Counted from the stretch's first letter, positions 35,751 to 46,239 are shown. The stretch is 64,000 nucleotides of DNA from Glaciimonas sp. CA11.2 (GCF_034314045.1 NZ_JAVIWL010000001.1:1-64000), one strand, 5' to 3'. Notes: generated by a model not told the origin, from the sequence alone. Program-made: numbers and translations.

Positions 35751-38700
35751 TCGGTCTCTGGACACAAAATCATCGTCGATCGATCTTATTTTTACTTGCT
35801 ATTCTGGCGTTGGGTGGAATGCTGGCTGCATTCAAGCTGCCGATTTCACTATTCCCTACTGTCGATTTTCCGCGCGTCGTGATTTCACTTGATGCGGGCG
35901 ATCAGCCACCTGAACAAATGGAGATGTTGGTGACACGGCCCGTCGAAGAAGCCGTGCGGCGGGTGCCAGGTGTGCGCACCGTACGCTCTACGACGGCGCG
36001 TGGCACGGCGGAAGTATCCATCAATTTTGATTGGGGTTTAGACATGGCGTCGGCGACATTACAAGTCAACGCTGCCACTGCACAAATCATGTCGCAACTA
36101 CCGGCTGGAACGGTCATGCAAACGCGGCGCATGGATCCGACGGTATTTCCTATCATTGCTTACAGCCTGACCTCCAAAACAATCTCACCTACGCAATTGC
36201 GTGACCTGGCCGAATATCAGTTAAGACCTTTGCTCACTGGTGTAAATGGCGTGGCGCAGGTGCAAGCCACCGGCGGTGCAATGGAGGAATACCATGTCAA
36301 TATTGACCCGCAAAAATTACTTGCGCGCGGTCTGTCACAGGATGATGTATCACGCGCCCTGGCCTCGAACAATGTCATCAATGTCGTCGGTCGGCTAGAA
36401 GATCACTATAAATTATTTCTGGTGATGGCTGATTCCAGACTTGTCAACATAGAGCAAATAGGTCAAACGATTGTTTCCAGCGGCAGCAACGGTGTCGTGA
36501 GAGTTGCTGATGTCGCGGACATCCGTCATGCAGCCGTTCCCCAATGGATACGGGTAACTGCAGACGGCAAGGATGCAGTATTGTTGTCGGTGTATCAGCA
36601 GCCCGGCAGCAACAGCGTGCAAATTGCCAACGATATCAAGAGCAAGCTGGCAGACTATAAATTGCCAGCGGGCGTCCACCTGGCTAATTGGTATGACCAA
36701 AGTGAATTGGTTACCGCTTCCGCCACCAGCGTACGAGATGCCATCCTGATTGGCATCGGGCTGGCGGCAATGGTGTTGTTTATCTTCCTGCGTAACGTCA
36801 AGATTACGCTTATCGCCATTATCGTCGTGCCAGCCGTATTAGCCACCACTGTCGTCCTGTTATGGCTATTAGACATGAGCTTTAACATCATGACGCTCGG
36901 TGGCATGGCGGCGGCGGTTGGCCTGATCATTGATGATGCGATCGTCATGATCGAGCATATCGTGCGTCGCTTGCATGCGAAGGCCAACCTTCCCGATAGT
37001 ATAGAAAAAACGGTCACGGACGCAGCGCTAGAGTTTTTCAGGCCTTTGTTAGGTTCCAGTGCATCCACACTGGTCATTTTTATACCGCTGGCATTTTTAA
37101 GCGGCGTCACTGGTGCTTTTTTTAAAGCCTTATCATTGACCATGGCTGCGGGATTATTTATTTCGTTTCTCATTACATGGTTGGCGGTGCCAATATTAGC
37201 AGCCCATTTTCTAAGCGAAAAAGATATCAATCAGGAGCACGACGGCCGCCTTACTTTATGGATACATAAAAAATACGAACGCCTGATGATGCGGTTACTC
37301 AACCGACCAGCGTTAATATTGCTGCTGATACTGCCTTTAATCGGAATCGGTTTTCTCGGCTACCAGCATGTTGGCTCAGGCTTTATGCCAGCCATGGATG
37401 AAGGCGGCTTTGTGCTCGATTATTATAGCGAACCGGGCACCGCCGTGACGGAGACGGACCGACTTGTCCGTCAAGTCGAAACCATCATCCAGGCCAATCC
37501 AAATGTACTCACCTATTCTCGTCGCACCGGAACTGGTTTAGGCGGTGGCTTGGGTGAACCTAATCATGGTGATTTTTTTGTAAAATTGAAGAGTGGTCAG
37601 CGACAGCCAGTTGACCTGGTAATGGATCAGGTACGAACCCACGTAGAACATGAAGTACCGGGTCTACATATAGAAATGGCGCAGTTGATGGAGGACTTGA
37701 TCGGCGACTTAACCGCAGTTCCGCAACCGGTAGAAATTAAAATATTTTCCGCCAATCCCAAAAATTTAAGTGACATTGCAAAAAAAATAGCTGCACGTAT
37801 CAGCAAGATCAATGGGTTAGTGGACGTCAAAAATGGCATCAATCCATCTGGTGATGCGCTACGCGTTCACGTCGATCCAGCAAAGGCGATCCAGGAAGGT
37901 CTTGATCCCGCAGCCGTCTCCAAGATGTTATCCGATAGCCTGAGCGGCAACGTCGCTACGCAGATGTTATCCGGTGTGAAAGCCGTCGGGGTAAGGGTCT
38001 GGCTGCCGCAAAGTCTACGCAATAACGACAAGGATTTGCGCTTACTCACAGTCCGTGCGCCGGATGGTCATCTGGTACCGTTAGAAAAAATTGCCACCAT
38101 CACGCCATTGACCGGACAAGCAGAAATCAGCCGTGAAAACCTGAAGCCGATGATCGCCGTGACCGGACGTATTAGCGGACGTGACCTGGGCTCGGTGATC
38201 GCTGATGTCAAGCTTGCGCTGGCGAAACCCGGCCTGTTTCCGCAAGGTGCTTATTTTGAATTGGGCGGTTTATACGAGCAGCAGCGAATTGCATTTCAAG
38301 GGTTGATGACTGTATTTGCTGCTGCATCGGTGTTGGTATTTTTGCTGCTGCTCTTTATGTACGAAAGTTTTCGACTTGCCGGGGTAATTCTCTTTACGTC
38401 GCTGACATCGGTTTCTGCCGTGTTTGTCGGTTTATCGTTAACTGGCATTGACCTGAATATCTCTGCAATGATGGGTATGACAATGATCATCGGGATTGTC
38501 ACGGAGGTAGCAATTTTCTACTTTTCTGAACAGCAAGAGTTGCTTGATGCGGAACCGCCATTGACCTGGCACAGCGCATTAATACAAGCTGGTAAAAATC
38601 GCATGCGCCCCATCGTGATGACCACCATAACGGCCATTCTAACCTTGTTGCCGCTGGCCTTCGCATTAGGAAAAGGATCTGAAATGCAACAGCCGTTAGC

Positions 38701-38791
38701 CATCGCCATTATTTCAGGATTAATCGTGCAATTGCCGCTGGTGCTCTTGGTGATGCCGGTTTTATATAGCGTCATTGGCCGTAAAAAATGA
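35747..38791 (+). CDS. RND efflux pump, AcrB/HAE1-type inner-membrane protein
   Basis: 1014 residues with twelve membrane segments and two large periplasmic loops. N-terminal FKLPISLFPTVDFPRVVISL, the proton-relay Asp pair in GLIIDDAIVMIEH (about residues 395-396), GFMPAMDEGGFVLDYYSEPG and the C-terminal TTITAILTLLPLAFALGKGSEMQQPLA are conserved. The second loop start MDEGGF is nearer to CzcA-like and general HAE families than to AcrB, so it may export either organic compounds or metals. No neighbouring regulator. Confidence 0.92.
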   Translation: MIGLWTQNHRRSILFLLAILALGGMLAAFKLPISLFPTVDFPRVVISLDAGDQPPEQMEMLVTRPVEEAVRRVPGVRTVRSTTARGTAEVSINFDWGLDMASATLQVNAATAQIMSQLPAGTVMQTRRMDPTVFPIIAYSLTSKTISPTQLRDLAEYQLRPLLTGVNGVAQVQATGGAMEEYHVNIDPQKLLARGLSQDDVSRALASNNVINVVGRLEDHYKLFLVMADSRLVNIEQIGQTIVSSGSNGVVRVADVADIRHAAVPQWIRVTADGKDAVLLSVYQQPGSNSVQIANDIKSKLADYKLPAGVHLANWYDQSELVTASATSVRDAILIGIGLAAMVLFIFLRNVKITLIAIIVVPAVLATTVVLLWLLDMSFNIMTLGGMAAAVGLIIDDAIVMIEHIVRRLHAKANLPDSIEKTVTDAALEFFRPLLGSSASTLVIFIPLAFLSGVTGAFFKALSLTMAAGLFISFLITWLAVPILAAHFLSEKDINQEHDGRLTLWIHKKYERLMMRLLNRPALILLLILPLIGIGFLGYQHVGSGFMPAMDEGGFVLDYYSEPGTAVTETDRLVRQVETIIQANPNVLTYSRRTGTGLGGGLGEPNHGDFFVKLKSGQRQPVDLVMDQVRTHVEHEVPGLHIEMAQLMEDLIGDLTAVPQPVEIKIFSANPKNLSDIAKKIAARISKINGLVDVKNGINPSGDALRVHVDPAKAIQEGLDPAAVSKMLSDSLSGNVATQMLSGVKAVGVRVWLPQSLRNNDKDLRLLTVRAPDGHLVPLEKIATITPLTGQAEISRENLKPMIAVTGRISGRDLGSVIADVKLALAKPGLFPQGAYFELGGLYEQQRIAFQGLMTVFAAASVLVFLLLLFMYESFRLAGVILFTSLTSVSAVFVGLSLTGIDLNISAMMGMTMIIGIVTEVAIFYFSEQQELLDAEPPLTWHSALIQAGKNRMRPIVMTTITAILTLLPLAFALGKGSEMQQPLAIAIISGLIVQLPLVLLVMPVLYSVIGRKK

Positions 38792-38860
38792 CGCCGCATG
38801 CTGCACCCCGCCATCAAACTACACGTGAGGGCTAGCGCGCCTGAGCCATCGGCGATAAAG

Positions 38861-38888
38861 AAAAAAATGGCGCACCGAAATGCGCCAT
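38861..38888 (-). terminator. Intrinsic terminator of the second ABC operon
   Basis: On the minus strand ATGGCGCA and TGCGCCAT form an 8-bp stem followed by TTTTTT, 20 nt after the permease stop codon. Confidence 0.8.
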
Positions 38889-38908
38889 AAACCTTAAGCA
38901 ACACCAAT

Positions 38909-39763
38909 TTAGAAAGCTGCAGGGCGCCATTTAAGCAAGCGCTTTTCCACACGAAGCAAAAGATAATCTGCCGCCAGTGCAACCACTGCCAATACGATCA
39001 TCGCAGCAAATACGCCACTGGCATTGAATGCGCCCTGAGCGGTGGAGATTAACAAACCAATTCCCTGCTTGGAGCCAAGGAACTCGCCCACCACAGCCCC
39101 GACCAACGCAAAACCAAAACTGACATGCAGACTCGCCAGAATCCAGCTAAGTGCAGATGGGATCACAACCGACATCGTCACCTGACGGGACGAGGCACCT
39201 AAAATCTGTGCATTAGCAATCATATAACGGTCCGCTTCCCTCACACCCTGGAAGGCATTTGCAAATACGACGAAGAACACCATGACGACCGCCAACGCCA
39301 CCTTGGAAGCCATACCCAAACCTAAAGAAATCACAAAAATTGATCCCAGTACTACCCGGGGAATTGAATTTGCAATTTGAATATAGATGCTAAACACATC
39401 GGACAATAGTTTGTTACGTCCCAACAGAATGCCGCAAATTACGCCAGCTACTGCACCAATCAAAAAACCCAATACTGTTTCTTCCAAGGTCACCAACACC
39501 TGCACCCATAAAGGACCCTGTGATGTTCCTTCCACTATCCAGTCATAAATCTGGATGACGATCAATGACGGTTGCGAGAAGAAAAACGGGTCTATCCAAT
39601 GTAACGTTGCGCCCAACTCCCAGCCACCGAGCACAATGACTAGTATGGCGATCCGTAAAGAAATTACCAACCAATAGCGCATCTTTATTTTTCGCTTGGC
39701 CGCTTGTTCGACAATCGCCAGGCTGGCCACGCTTAGCTGATCGAGTGAATGTGCTTGAGTCAT
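38909..39763 (-). CDS. ABC transporter permease, SsuC/TauC type (second system)
   Basis: 284 residues from the Met at 39763 (AAGG upstream; the frame runs to 39802). About six membrane segments and the EAA loop (EADRYMIANAQILGASSRQVTMSVVIPSALSWI). Inner-membrane channel of the importer; last gene of the minus-strand group of substrate-binding protein, ATPase and permease. Confidence 0.92.
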   Translation of the reverse strand: MTQAHSLDQLSVASLAIVEQAAKRKIKMRYWLVISLRIAILVIVLGGWELGATLHWIDPFFFSQPSLIVIQIYDWIVEGTSQGPLWVQVLVTLEETVLGFLIGAVAGVICGILLGRNKLLSDVFSIYIQIANSIPRVVLGSIFVISLGLGMASKVALAVVMVFFVVFANAFQGVREADRYMIANAQILGASSRQVTMSVVIPSALSWILASLHVSFGFALVGAVVGEFLGSKQGIGLLISTAQGAFNASGVFAAMIVLAVVALAADYLLLRVEKRLLKWRPAAF

Positions 39764-39958
39764 TTCAATACCTTGTAAATAATTGCTACTTGTAACGATC
39801 AATGACCGCCAAAGAAAAAGGGAAATGCTGATGGCTGCTCCTCTTTATGGCTCTTGACTATCGGTTCGGATATAAGATTTAAAAATGACAATCAGTATTC
39901 CGGCCATAAGGCGCAGCATTGACATAAAATCAGGCGAAAATCAGATCAGAAGTTCGCA

Positions 39959-40804
39959 TCAGCTAATATTTACTTCTTCCCTTAAATCGGACCATATCTT
40001 GCGTGAAATATCGATAAAGCGCTGTTCATAGCGGACCTCTGACATCACGCGAGGACGTGGCAAATCGATTGCGTAGACACTCTTCAATGTTGCTGGACGC
40101 GCAGTCAACACGTAGACCTTATCGGCCAGGGCAATTGCCTCTTCCAGATCATGCGTAACAAAAACAACCGACCCAGACTGAGAGGACCAAAGTTGCAGCA
40201 ACTCATCCTGCATTAAGGTTCTGGTCTGCATGTCCAGCGCGCTAAAAGGCTCGTCCATTAATAGAATTTCCGGGCTATTAATAAACGTTTGTGCCAGCGC
40301 AACGCGCTTTCGCATACCGCCGGAAAGTTGGTGCGGATAATGATTACTGAACTTATTGAGTCCAACTCTCCGTATCCATTCTTCGGCCAGCGCGTAAGCT
40401 GCTTCTTTTGGCTTACCGCGGAACAACGGCCCGGCGGCCACATTATGTAGCACGCTGCGCCATGGGAACACCGCGTCGCTCTGGAATACAAAACCGATGC
40501 GAGGATCGATACCCGTCACGCGTTCGCCCATGATCCTCACCTCGCCAACCGTCGGTTTCAGAAGCCCCGTGATTAAGCTCAGCGTCGTGGACTTGCCGCA
40601 ACCCGTAGGACCGACGATCGCACAAAACTCGCCACGGGCAACACTCATGCTAAAGTCGCGCAACGCCACCGTCGCCTTGCCATCCGGCGAAATAAAGCGG
40701 CAAGAGACATTTCGGATGTCAATCGCCGGGGTGTCGCGCGTCAACGTCTCTGCCGCTTGCACCAGTACCGGAGCAGGTGCATTTGAGGATAAATTCATTT
40801 CCAT
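39959..40804 (-). CDS. ABC transporter ATPase, SsuB/TauB type (second system)
   Basis: 281 residues. Walker A GPTGCGKST (65-73), signature LSGGMRKR (160-167), Walker B LLMDEP (181-186) and switch FVTHDLEEA are intact. Start is either of two Met codons at 40804 or 40798. Works with the flanking permease and substrate-binding protein. Confidence 0.93.
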   Translation of the reverse strand: MEMNLSSNAPAPVLVQAAETLTRDTPAIDIRNVSCRFISPDGKATVALRDFSMSVARGEFCAIVGPTGCGKSTTLSLITGLLKPTVGEVRIMGERVTGIDPRIGFVFQSDAVFPWRSVLHNVAAGPLFRGKPKEAAYALAEEWIRRVGLNKFSNHYPHQLSGGMRKRVALAQTFINSPEILLMDEPFSALDMQTRTLMQDELLQLWSSQSGSVVFVTHDLEEAIALADKVYVLTARPATLKSVYAIDLPRPRVMSEVRYEQRFIDISRKIWSDLREEVNIS

Positions 40805-41045
40805 TTCTTTCGTTTAAGGCAGGTTGTGTGCACGTGAAAAAGGTGACGGCCCTCACCCTCTGCCACCGTGACCTATTTTTCTACGCTCGGCTTCACCAGC
40901 ATTGACAGGCTCGCAGGTAATAAAAAGCGCGGACAAAAATGGTAATCTGATCTTCAACCAGAAAACATCACGATCATGGCGTGCTTGCGAGTAAGCTGGA
41001 TGCATCCGAGATGCTCCCCATTGGCGTGATGCTCCCGGTGACTAT

Positions 41046-42086
41046 TTATTTGCTTGGTGGGATAAATTCATTGGTATAGGTCTTAGATAAATCGATGTGT
41101 TTACCTTTGACGTTCGGATTAAATCCCGAGAGCACTTGCAGCACGGTTTCGGGGCCGCCAACAGGCATCCGACCATCCGCTGAAAACATCGGCAGCGAAT
41201 TTTGCATGGCTTGCAAATAGACTGCCTTATCCTTGCCTTGATAATCCTTCGGCATCTTGCTGGCGATCTCCGCAGCATCATGTGTTTTGATGTATTTAAG
41301 CGTTTTACTAAACGCGCGGGCTAATTTGGTTGCTTCTGCTTTATGCGTATTCAGCCATGAGCGCTGGACGTATAAACTTGAAGCTGGGTAAAGACCGCCA
41401 AGCGCTTTTACGGTTCCCTCCACCGTACGCATATCCACCAGTACAGATGCTTCGCCGGTTTTCAGCAACTGAGAAATCGTTGGTTCAGTGGTCATGCCGG
41501 CATCAATCCTGCCCTGCTTGATAGCAGCAATAAAAGTATTGTCAGCACCAACCGGCAGCACAGAATATTGATTAGAGCTAATGCCCTGTTTTGCGGCCAG
41601 ATATTGGGTAAGGAAGTTGGTTGACGAGCCCAATCCAGTGACGCCCAGTGTTTTGCCCTTCACGTCGGCCATGCTCTTAATGGTTCCTGCTGATTTGGTC
41701 GCAACCATTTCAGCTTCGCCCGGCACCTGACCAAACACGACGATGGCGGTTACTTCTTTCCCCTTGCTTTGCAGGTCGATTGAGTGATCATAAAATCCCA
41801 CAACAGCCTGCACTGCGCCTGCCAATAGCTCGTTTTCTGCATCGACCCCGGCTGGTTGCGATTGCAATTCAACATCCAGTCCCTCGTCCTTAAAATAACC
41901 TAACTGCTCGGTCAGTTTTGCGGGCAAATAGATCATCTTGGTAATGCCGCCAACCATGATAATTATTTTGGACGACTCGGCCGCCATCACCGTAGTCGGC
42001 AGCGCCAGTGTCACACTTGCCGACATCAGCACTACTGCTGTTGAAATTTTTGTCAAATACATCGCGCCGCTAACAAACTTACGCAT
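41046..42086 (-). CDS. ABC transporter substrate-binding protein (second system)
   Basis: 346 residues. Signal peptide MRKFVSGAMYLTKISTAVVLMSAS...TVMAA. NMT1/SsuA-like pattern: KMIYLPAKLTEQLGYFKDEGLDVEL, AGAVQAVVGFYDHSIDLQSKGK, DVKGKTLGVTGLGSSTNFLTQY, GRIDAGMTTEPTI. GGAGA is upstream of the start. First gene of the operon and divergent from the response regulator, which fits regulation by the two-component system. The ligand is unknown. Confidence 0.9.
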   Translation of the reverse strand: MRKFVSGAMYLTKISTAVVLMSASVTLALPTTVMAAESSKIIIMVGGITKMIYLPAKLTEQLGYFKDEGLDVELQSQPAGVDAENELLAGAVQAVVGFYDHSIDLQSKGKEVTAIVVFGQVPGEAEMVATKSAGTIKSMADVKGKTLGVTGLGSSTNFLTQYLAAKQGISSNQYSVLPVGADNTFIAAIKQGRIDAGMTTEPTISQLLKTGEASVLVDMRTVEGTVKALGGLYPASSLYVQRSWLNTHKAEATKLARAFSKTLKYIKTHDAAEIASKMPKDYQGKDKAVYLQAMQNSLPMFSADGRMPVGGPETVLQVLSGFNPNVKGKHIDLSKTYTNEFIPPSK

Positions 42087-42271
42087 TATTATGTCTCCAT
42101 TATTTTTGGGATTAGATCTACCGCAAATTATATAATCGCTGTGAGCTTCCTTTATTAGACTTCTTTCAGAAGCAAACGTATTCTAGGTGTCCTAAACTTT
42201 CATCCAGCTTACCAATTCCACGTTTTTTATTTTGCAGTGCAGCAAAAAAAATTAAAATAGGACACAGTTCC

Positions 42272-42946
42272 ATGAAACTCCTGCTAATCGAAGATAACCC
42301 GCCTTTAGCGCTATGGCTAACCAAAATACTCAGAGAAGAAAAATTCACCATTGACGTAGCCGTCGACGGCGTCGAGGCAGATCAGGTGCTGCAAAATGAA
42401 AACTATGATGCTGTGCTACTCGATCTGATGCTACCTAAAATGACGGGAAAAAACGTACTACGTCGATTACGCGAACGCCATAACAACGTGCCGGTGATGA
42501 TTTTGACAGCAAGCGGTTCAATCGACGAGAAGGTCGATTGTCTTGGTATCGGTGCCGATGATTATCTAGTTAAGCCATTTGAAATACGCGAACTGGTGGC
42601 GCGGATTAAGGCGCTTATTCGACGGCAAAGCCCGGACAAATCAACGGAAATACACTGTGGTAATTTGATATACAACAGCAACACGCGTCAATTTTCAATT
42701 AACGATAAAAATCTTCTACTACCGGCGCGCGAGCATGATGTGCTGGAAATTTTAATGCTCAAACAAGGGAAAACAGTGTCTAAGAATGCGCTGGTCAATG
42801 GCATTTTTTCTCTAGCAGACGATCCTAGCCCAGATGCAATAGAAATCTATGTGCATCGATTACGCAAAAAGTTGGAAAATTCTCAGGCCAGCATCATGAC
42901 GTTGCGGGGATTAGGTTACTTACTTAAAAAGAATGATGATAATTAG
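42272..42946 (+). CDS. OmpR-family response regulator (TctD/QseB-like)
   Basis: 224 residues. Receiver domain with EDNPP acidic pocket, phospho-acceptor Asp51 in LLDLMLP, Thr in ILTASG and Lys in VKPFE. C-terminal OmpR winged helix (LPAREHDVLEILML, DPSPDAIEIYVHRLRKKLE, TLRGLGYLL). Its gene overlaps the kinase gene by 14 nt. Placed between an ABC importer and a porin, suggesting it regulates both. Confidence 0.95.
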   Translation: MKLLLIEDNPPLALWLTKILREEKFTIDVAVDGVEADQVLQNENYDAVLLDLMLPKMTGKNVLRRLRERHNNVPVMILTASGSIDEKVDCLGIGADDYLVKPFEIRELVARIKALIRRQSPDKSTEIHCGNLIYNSNTRQFSINDKNLLLPAREHDVLEILMLKQGKTVSKNALVNGIFSLADDPSPDAIEIYVHRLRKKLENSQASIMTLRGLGYLLKKNDDN

Positions 42947-44357
42947 TCTACGTTTTCGTCTATTGCTGTGGCTACTTATTCCACTGGCGATATTCATCAT
43001 CCTGAGTGCAAGTTTGTCTTACCGCAGTGCTCAGCAGACGGCCGACCTGATCCAGGACCGAGCATTGCTGACGTCGGCCCAGGTGATCGCCAGCGATATT
43101 GTTTGGCTCGATGGGATACCCCAAGTGAGCGTCGACCCGGCAGCCCTTGAGTTATTTTCTTCACCCCAACAGGATCATGTCTACTATCAGGTTATTACCA
43201 ATCAAGGTTTGCTCATGGCAGGCCATCCGGATTTACCAGGGCCGGTCGATTTTAACGGCACCGGTCCGCAATTTAGCACGCAGCAATATGACCAGCAAAC
43301 CATTCGCGTTGCCACGCAAATTCGCCCATTGTATGACGCTGGCACCCAACTAAATGTTGCGGTTCGGGTTGCTCAAACGATGCAAGGCCACGACCTGATG
43401 GTAGCCGACTTGTGGCGGCCGTCTTTGCATCGTCAGATCACGATGTTAATTCTGGCTATCGCACTAGTGGTAGTCGGCCTGACCATTGAACTGCGCCCGA
43501 TTATGCGGTTGAAAGACGACCTCGCGGGCCGTGACCCCATGTCTTTGTCACCGATCAAAGTCGGACAACTCCAAGGAGAGTTGCGTCCCATTGCCACCGC
43601 CTTTAACCAGTACATCCAACGCCATAATACTCAGGTTGCCGCCCAAAGACGTTTTATTGCAGATGCCGCGCATCAACTTCGTACACCATTGACATTGATC
43701 GATTCTCAAATCCAGTTCGCTCGCAAGATAACCGATCCGGCCCGTCGTAGCGAAGTGCTGGAAGCGATGCAGGAAAGCAGTCGCAGCATGGGGGCTCTTA
43801 CGGATAAACTACTTTTGTTATCGCAAGCAGAAAGCGCCGCTAGCCACGCTGTGCTGCGACAACCGGTTGATTTGGTAAAACTCATCACCGCAGTGCTGGA
43901 AGATATCGTACCGTTAGCGCAACGGAAAAATATTGATCTTGGCATGGAAAGTCAATGTGCGGAAGTACATGTGGTCGGCAACGAAGCGCTGTTCTCCGCG
44001 ATGATCATGAATTTGGTGGATAACGCCATCCGCTATACACCGCAGAATGGTAAGGTCACCGTCACCGTCGGCGTCAGCCCCCCCACAACGACGCATACGG
44101 CAATAAAAATACCAATGGCACAATTGGTCGTGGCGGATAACGGCCCCGGCATTCCTGCCGAAATACGCGACCGCGTATTTGAACGATTTTATCGCAATGC
44201 AGCGCCCGGACAACAAGGTACAGGACTTGGGCTAGCCATCGTTAAAGAGATTGTGCTGGCAGCGCACGGCGCAGTCACGCTTGAGACAGGACTAATGAAT
44301 AAAGGGTTGGCAGTACTGGTGCAATTGCCACTTGGAACGCCTCAAACACTGCGTTGA
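42933..44357 (+). CDS. Sensor histidine kinase (TctE/QseC-like)
   Basis: 474 residues. An N-terminal membrane segment (LRFRLLLWLLIPLAIFIILSASL), a periplasmic sensor (about 35-160), a second membrane segment (ITMLILAIALVVVGLTI), a HAMP-like linker and the H-box RRFIADAAHQLRTPL (His about 247). The N-box NLVDNAIRYTP, G1 VADNGPGIP and G2 GTGLGLAIV are intact. The TctE family senses small carboxylates, which may be the transported class here. Confidence 0.94.
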   Translation: MMIISLRFRLLLWLLIPLAIFIILSASLSYRSAQQTADLIQDRALLTSAQVIASDIVWLDGIPQVSVDPAALELFSSPQQDHVYYQVITNQGLLMAGHPDLPGPVDFNGTGPQFSTQQYDQQTIRVATQIRPLYDAGTQLNVAVRVAQTMQGHDLMVADLWRPSLHRQITMLILAIALVVVGLTIELRPIMRLKDDLAGRDPMSLSPIKVGQLQGELRPIATAFNQYIQRHNTQVAAQRRFIADAAHQLRTPLTLIDSQIQFARKITDPARRSEVLEAMQESSRSMGALTDKLLLLSQAESAASHAVLRQPVDLVKLITAVLEDIVPLAQRKNIDLGMESQCAEVHVVGNEALFSAMIMNLVDNAIRYTPQNGKVTVTVGVSPPTTTHTAIKIPMAQLVVADNGPGIPAEIRDRVFERFYRNAAPGQQGTGLGLAIVKEIVLAAHGAVTLETGLMNKGLAVLVQLPLGTPQTLR

Positions 44358-44688
44358 GATCCGTTTTGCAAAAGAGTTATCTTCAGGAAAAAAATACTTT
44401 TCACACATACCACGCCCCTCTTCCAGAATGTCTGCCAGACAGATAGTCCGCCATTGCCGAATACCACACAACACGGCGCCGTTTATAAAAAGAGAATCAC
44501 CGATACGTGTTGCAATCGCGCACAAACCACCATAAAACGCAGGTTTCGAAAGCTAGAAGAAAGCTTGGCGCTTTTATACTCGGCATCGCGGTGTATTGAT
44601 ATTGAGCGACTCAAGAGACCTACTTGAGAGATCAATTTAAATCATCTGCAAAACAAGCAAAAAAAACTTTAGCCATCAGGAGACAATT
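44358..44688. other. Intergenic stretch before the porin gene
   Basis: No gene supported. Contains the long upstream region of the porin, with AAGCTAGAAGAAAGCTT (imperfect dyad) at about 44550-44566 as a possible regulator site and CAGGAG as ribosome-binding site. Confidence 0.35.
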
Positions 44689-45828
44689 TTGAAAAAAACA
44701 GTATTTGCACTAGCTGCCCTAGCCGCACTAGGATGTTCTGGCACTGTACTTGCACAGTCCAATGTCACTATTTATGGTTTGATTGACGCCACCATCAGCA
44801 CCACCAATAACGCCGATAGCAAAGGCGATCGCCTGACGCAAATTCCCGTCGCATGGTTCAGTGGGAACCGTATCGGATTTAGAGGTCAGGAAGACTTGGG
44901 CAGTGGCCTCAAAGCACTATTTAAATTAGAGGCAGAATATGTTGTCGGTACCGGTGCAATGGATACCCCTGGTGTCTTGTTCAACCGCGACGCTTGGGTC
45001 GGTATGCAAAGTGACGCCTTGGGCCGCATAACGCTCGGTCGTCAAAATACACTTGCACGTGATTTTGCTCAAGTTTATGGCGACGCATACGGCTCCGACA
45101 AACTTGGCCTGGAAGAAGGGGGCTTCACCAATAATAATAACTTCAAGCAAATGATTTTTTATGCAGGTAGCGCAACCGGAACGCGCTACGATAATGGCCT
45201 CGTGTGGAAAAAGGTATTCGACAATGGACTCGTCGCAGGCTTAGGCTATCAATTTGGCGAAGTGGCGGGATCATTCGCGAACAACAGCACAAAATCTGTC
45301 GCACTCGGATACAACGGCAGCAATTTTGTATTGTCCAGTTTTTACAATGAAGCCACTGTCGGCAACTCACTTGACCGCTCAACGGAACAACACAAATCGT
45401 ATTCCCTCGGTGGCAGTTATTTCGTGAATAGCCTAATTCGCTTGAATACCGGTTACTTCCATTACACGGCAGAACAAGGCGCACTGGGAAAGCGTAAGGA
45501 TGATGCTTACACCGTATCTGCCAAGTTGACACCACAAGGCCCGTTCGACTATGAAGTCGGCTACCAGTCAATGAAGGCTCACAACGCTGCCTATAATGTG
45601 TCAGGGACAGGTACCTTAAACGCCTATTCCAACGCAAGCTTTTCTACTACGGCAGGAAGCGGGAAAAAATCTACCGTCTTCGGCTCCGCTTTCTATCATT
45701 TGTCCAAGCGCACTGAATTGTACTTAGCTGCGGATTACATGAAGCTCACAGATGGCTATCGGGTAGCCTCTGCAAATGGGTTCAAAAATCAAACTGAACT
45801 CGCTGTCGGTATGCGTACCCGTTTCTAA
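44689..45828 (+). CDS. Burkholderiales-type general porin
   Basis: 379 residues from a TTG start with CAGGAG six bases upstream. Signal peptide MKKTVFALAALAALGCSGTVLA, then QSNVTIYGLIDATIS as in OmpC-like porins of the order. Typical porin strands follow, with RIGFRGQEDLGSGLKALFKLE, LGRQNTLARDF and the terminal aromatic residue (GMRTRF) needed for outer-membrane assembly. Follows the two-component genes on the same strand and may pass the importer's substrate. Confidence 0.94.
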   Translation: MKKTVFALAALAALGCSGTVLAQSNVTIYGLIDATISTTNNADSKGDRLTQIPVAWFSGNRIGFRGQEDLGSGLKALFKLEAEYVVGTGAMDTPGVLFNRDAWVGMQSDALGRITLGRQNTLARDFAQVYGDAYGSDKLGLEEGGFTNNNNFKQMIFYAGSATGTRYDNGLVWKKVFDNGLVAGLGYQFGEVAGSFANNSTKSVALGYNGSNFVLSSFYNEATVGNSLDRSTEQHKSYSLGGSYFVNSLIRLNTGYFHYTAEQGALGKRKDDAYTVSAKLTPQGPFDYEVGYQSMKAHNAAYNVSGTGTLNAYSNASFSTTAGSGKKSTVFGSAFYHLSKRTELYLAADYMKLTDGYRVASANGFKNQTELAVGMRTRF

Positions 45829-45872
45829 TTCATACAACGATGTAGTCAACATTATCGATGTCTGATATGCCT

Positions 45873-45904
45873 GTTCGATGCGGCAAAACCCTGCCGCATC
45901 GAAC
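45873..45904 (+). terminator. Strong hairpin after the porin gene
   Basis: GTTCGATGCGGCA and TGCCGCATCGAAC form a perfect 13-bp stem with a six-base loop. No T run follows, so it may act as an mRNA-stabilising or Rho-assisted end. Confidence 0.6.
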
Positions 45905-45945
45905 CTGGTTAAGCGTCTAAAACCCGGCAAGTTGACGTGCACAGA

Positions 45946-46185
45946 CTAAAAGTGCGTTCCGATAATAATCTTTAATACCCATCGATCTGCAATCTGCATC
46001 AGACCGCGCCCTCCTCCCGCGTTGATATCTATACCACCCATCTCTTGATCCAACATTGCATAGTATGTTTTGCAATTTTTGCTGAGCGCCTGAGGGTCTG
46101 TCACCGATTCCACTTCATTGTATATCTCATTCAACTTGCGCCAGTTCTTGTTCTTCTGATTTTTTTCGATTCGCTGTGCGATCAA
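45946..46185 (-). pseudogene. Open frame without a start, origin unknown
   Basis: 79 codons from a TTG; the frame is open further upstream (QQDIAAFFLRKKSILLIAQRI) to a TAA but offers no ATG. Composition is protein-like (NWRKLNEIYNEVESVTDPQALSKNCKTYY) but no family is recognised. Just after the stop of PEP-CTERM gene 2, so it may be a remnant of a downstream gene. Confidence 0.3.
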
Positions 46186-46239
46186 CAGGATCGACTTCTT
46201 CCTTAAGAAAAAAGCCGCGATGTCCTGTTGATAACCTAT

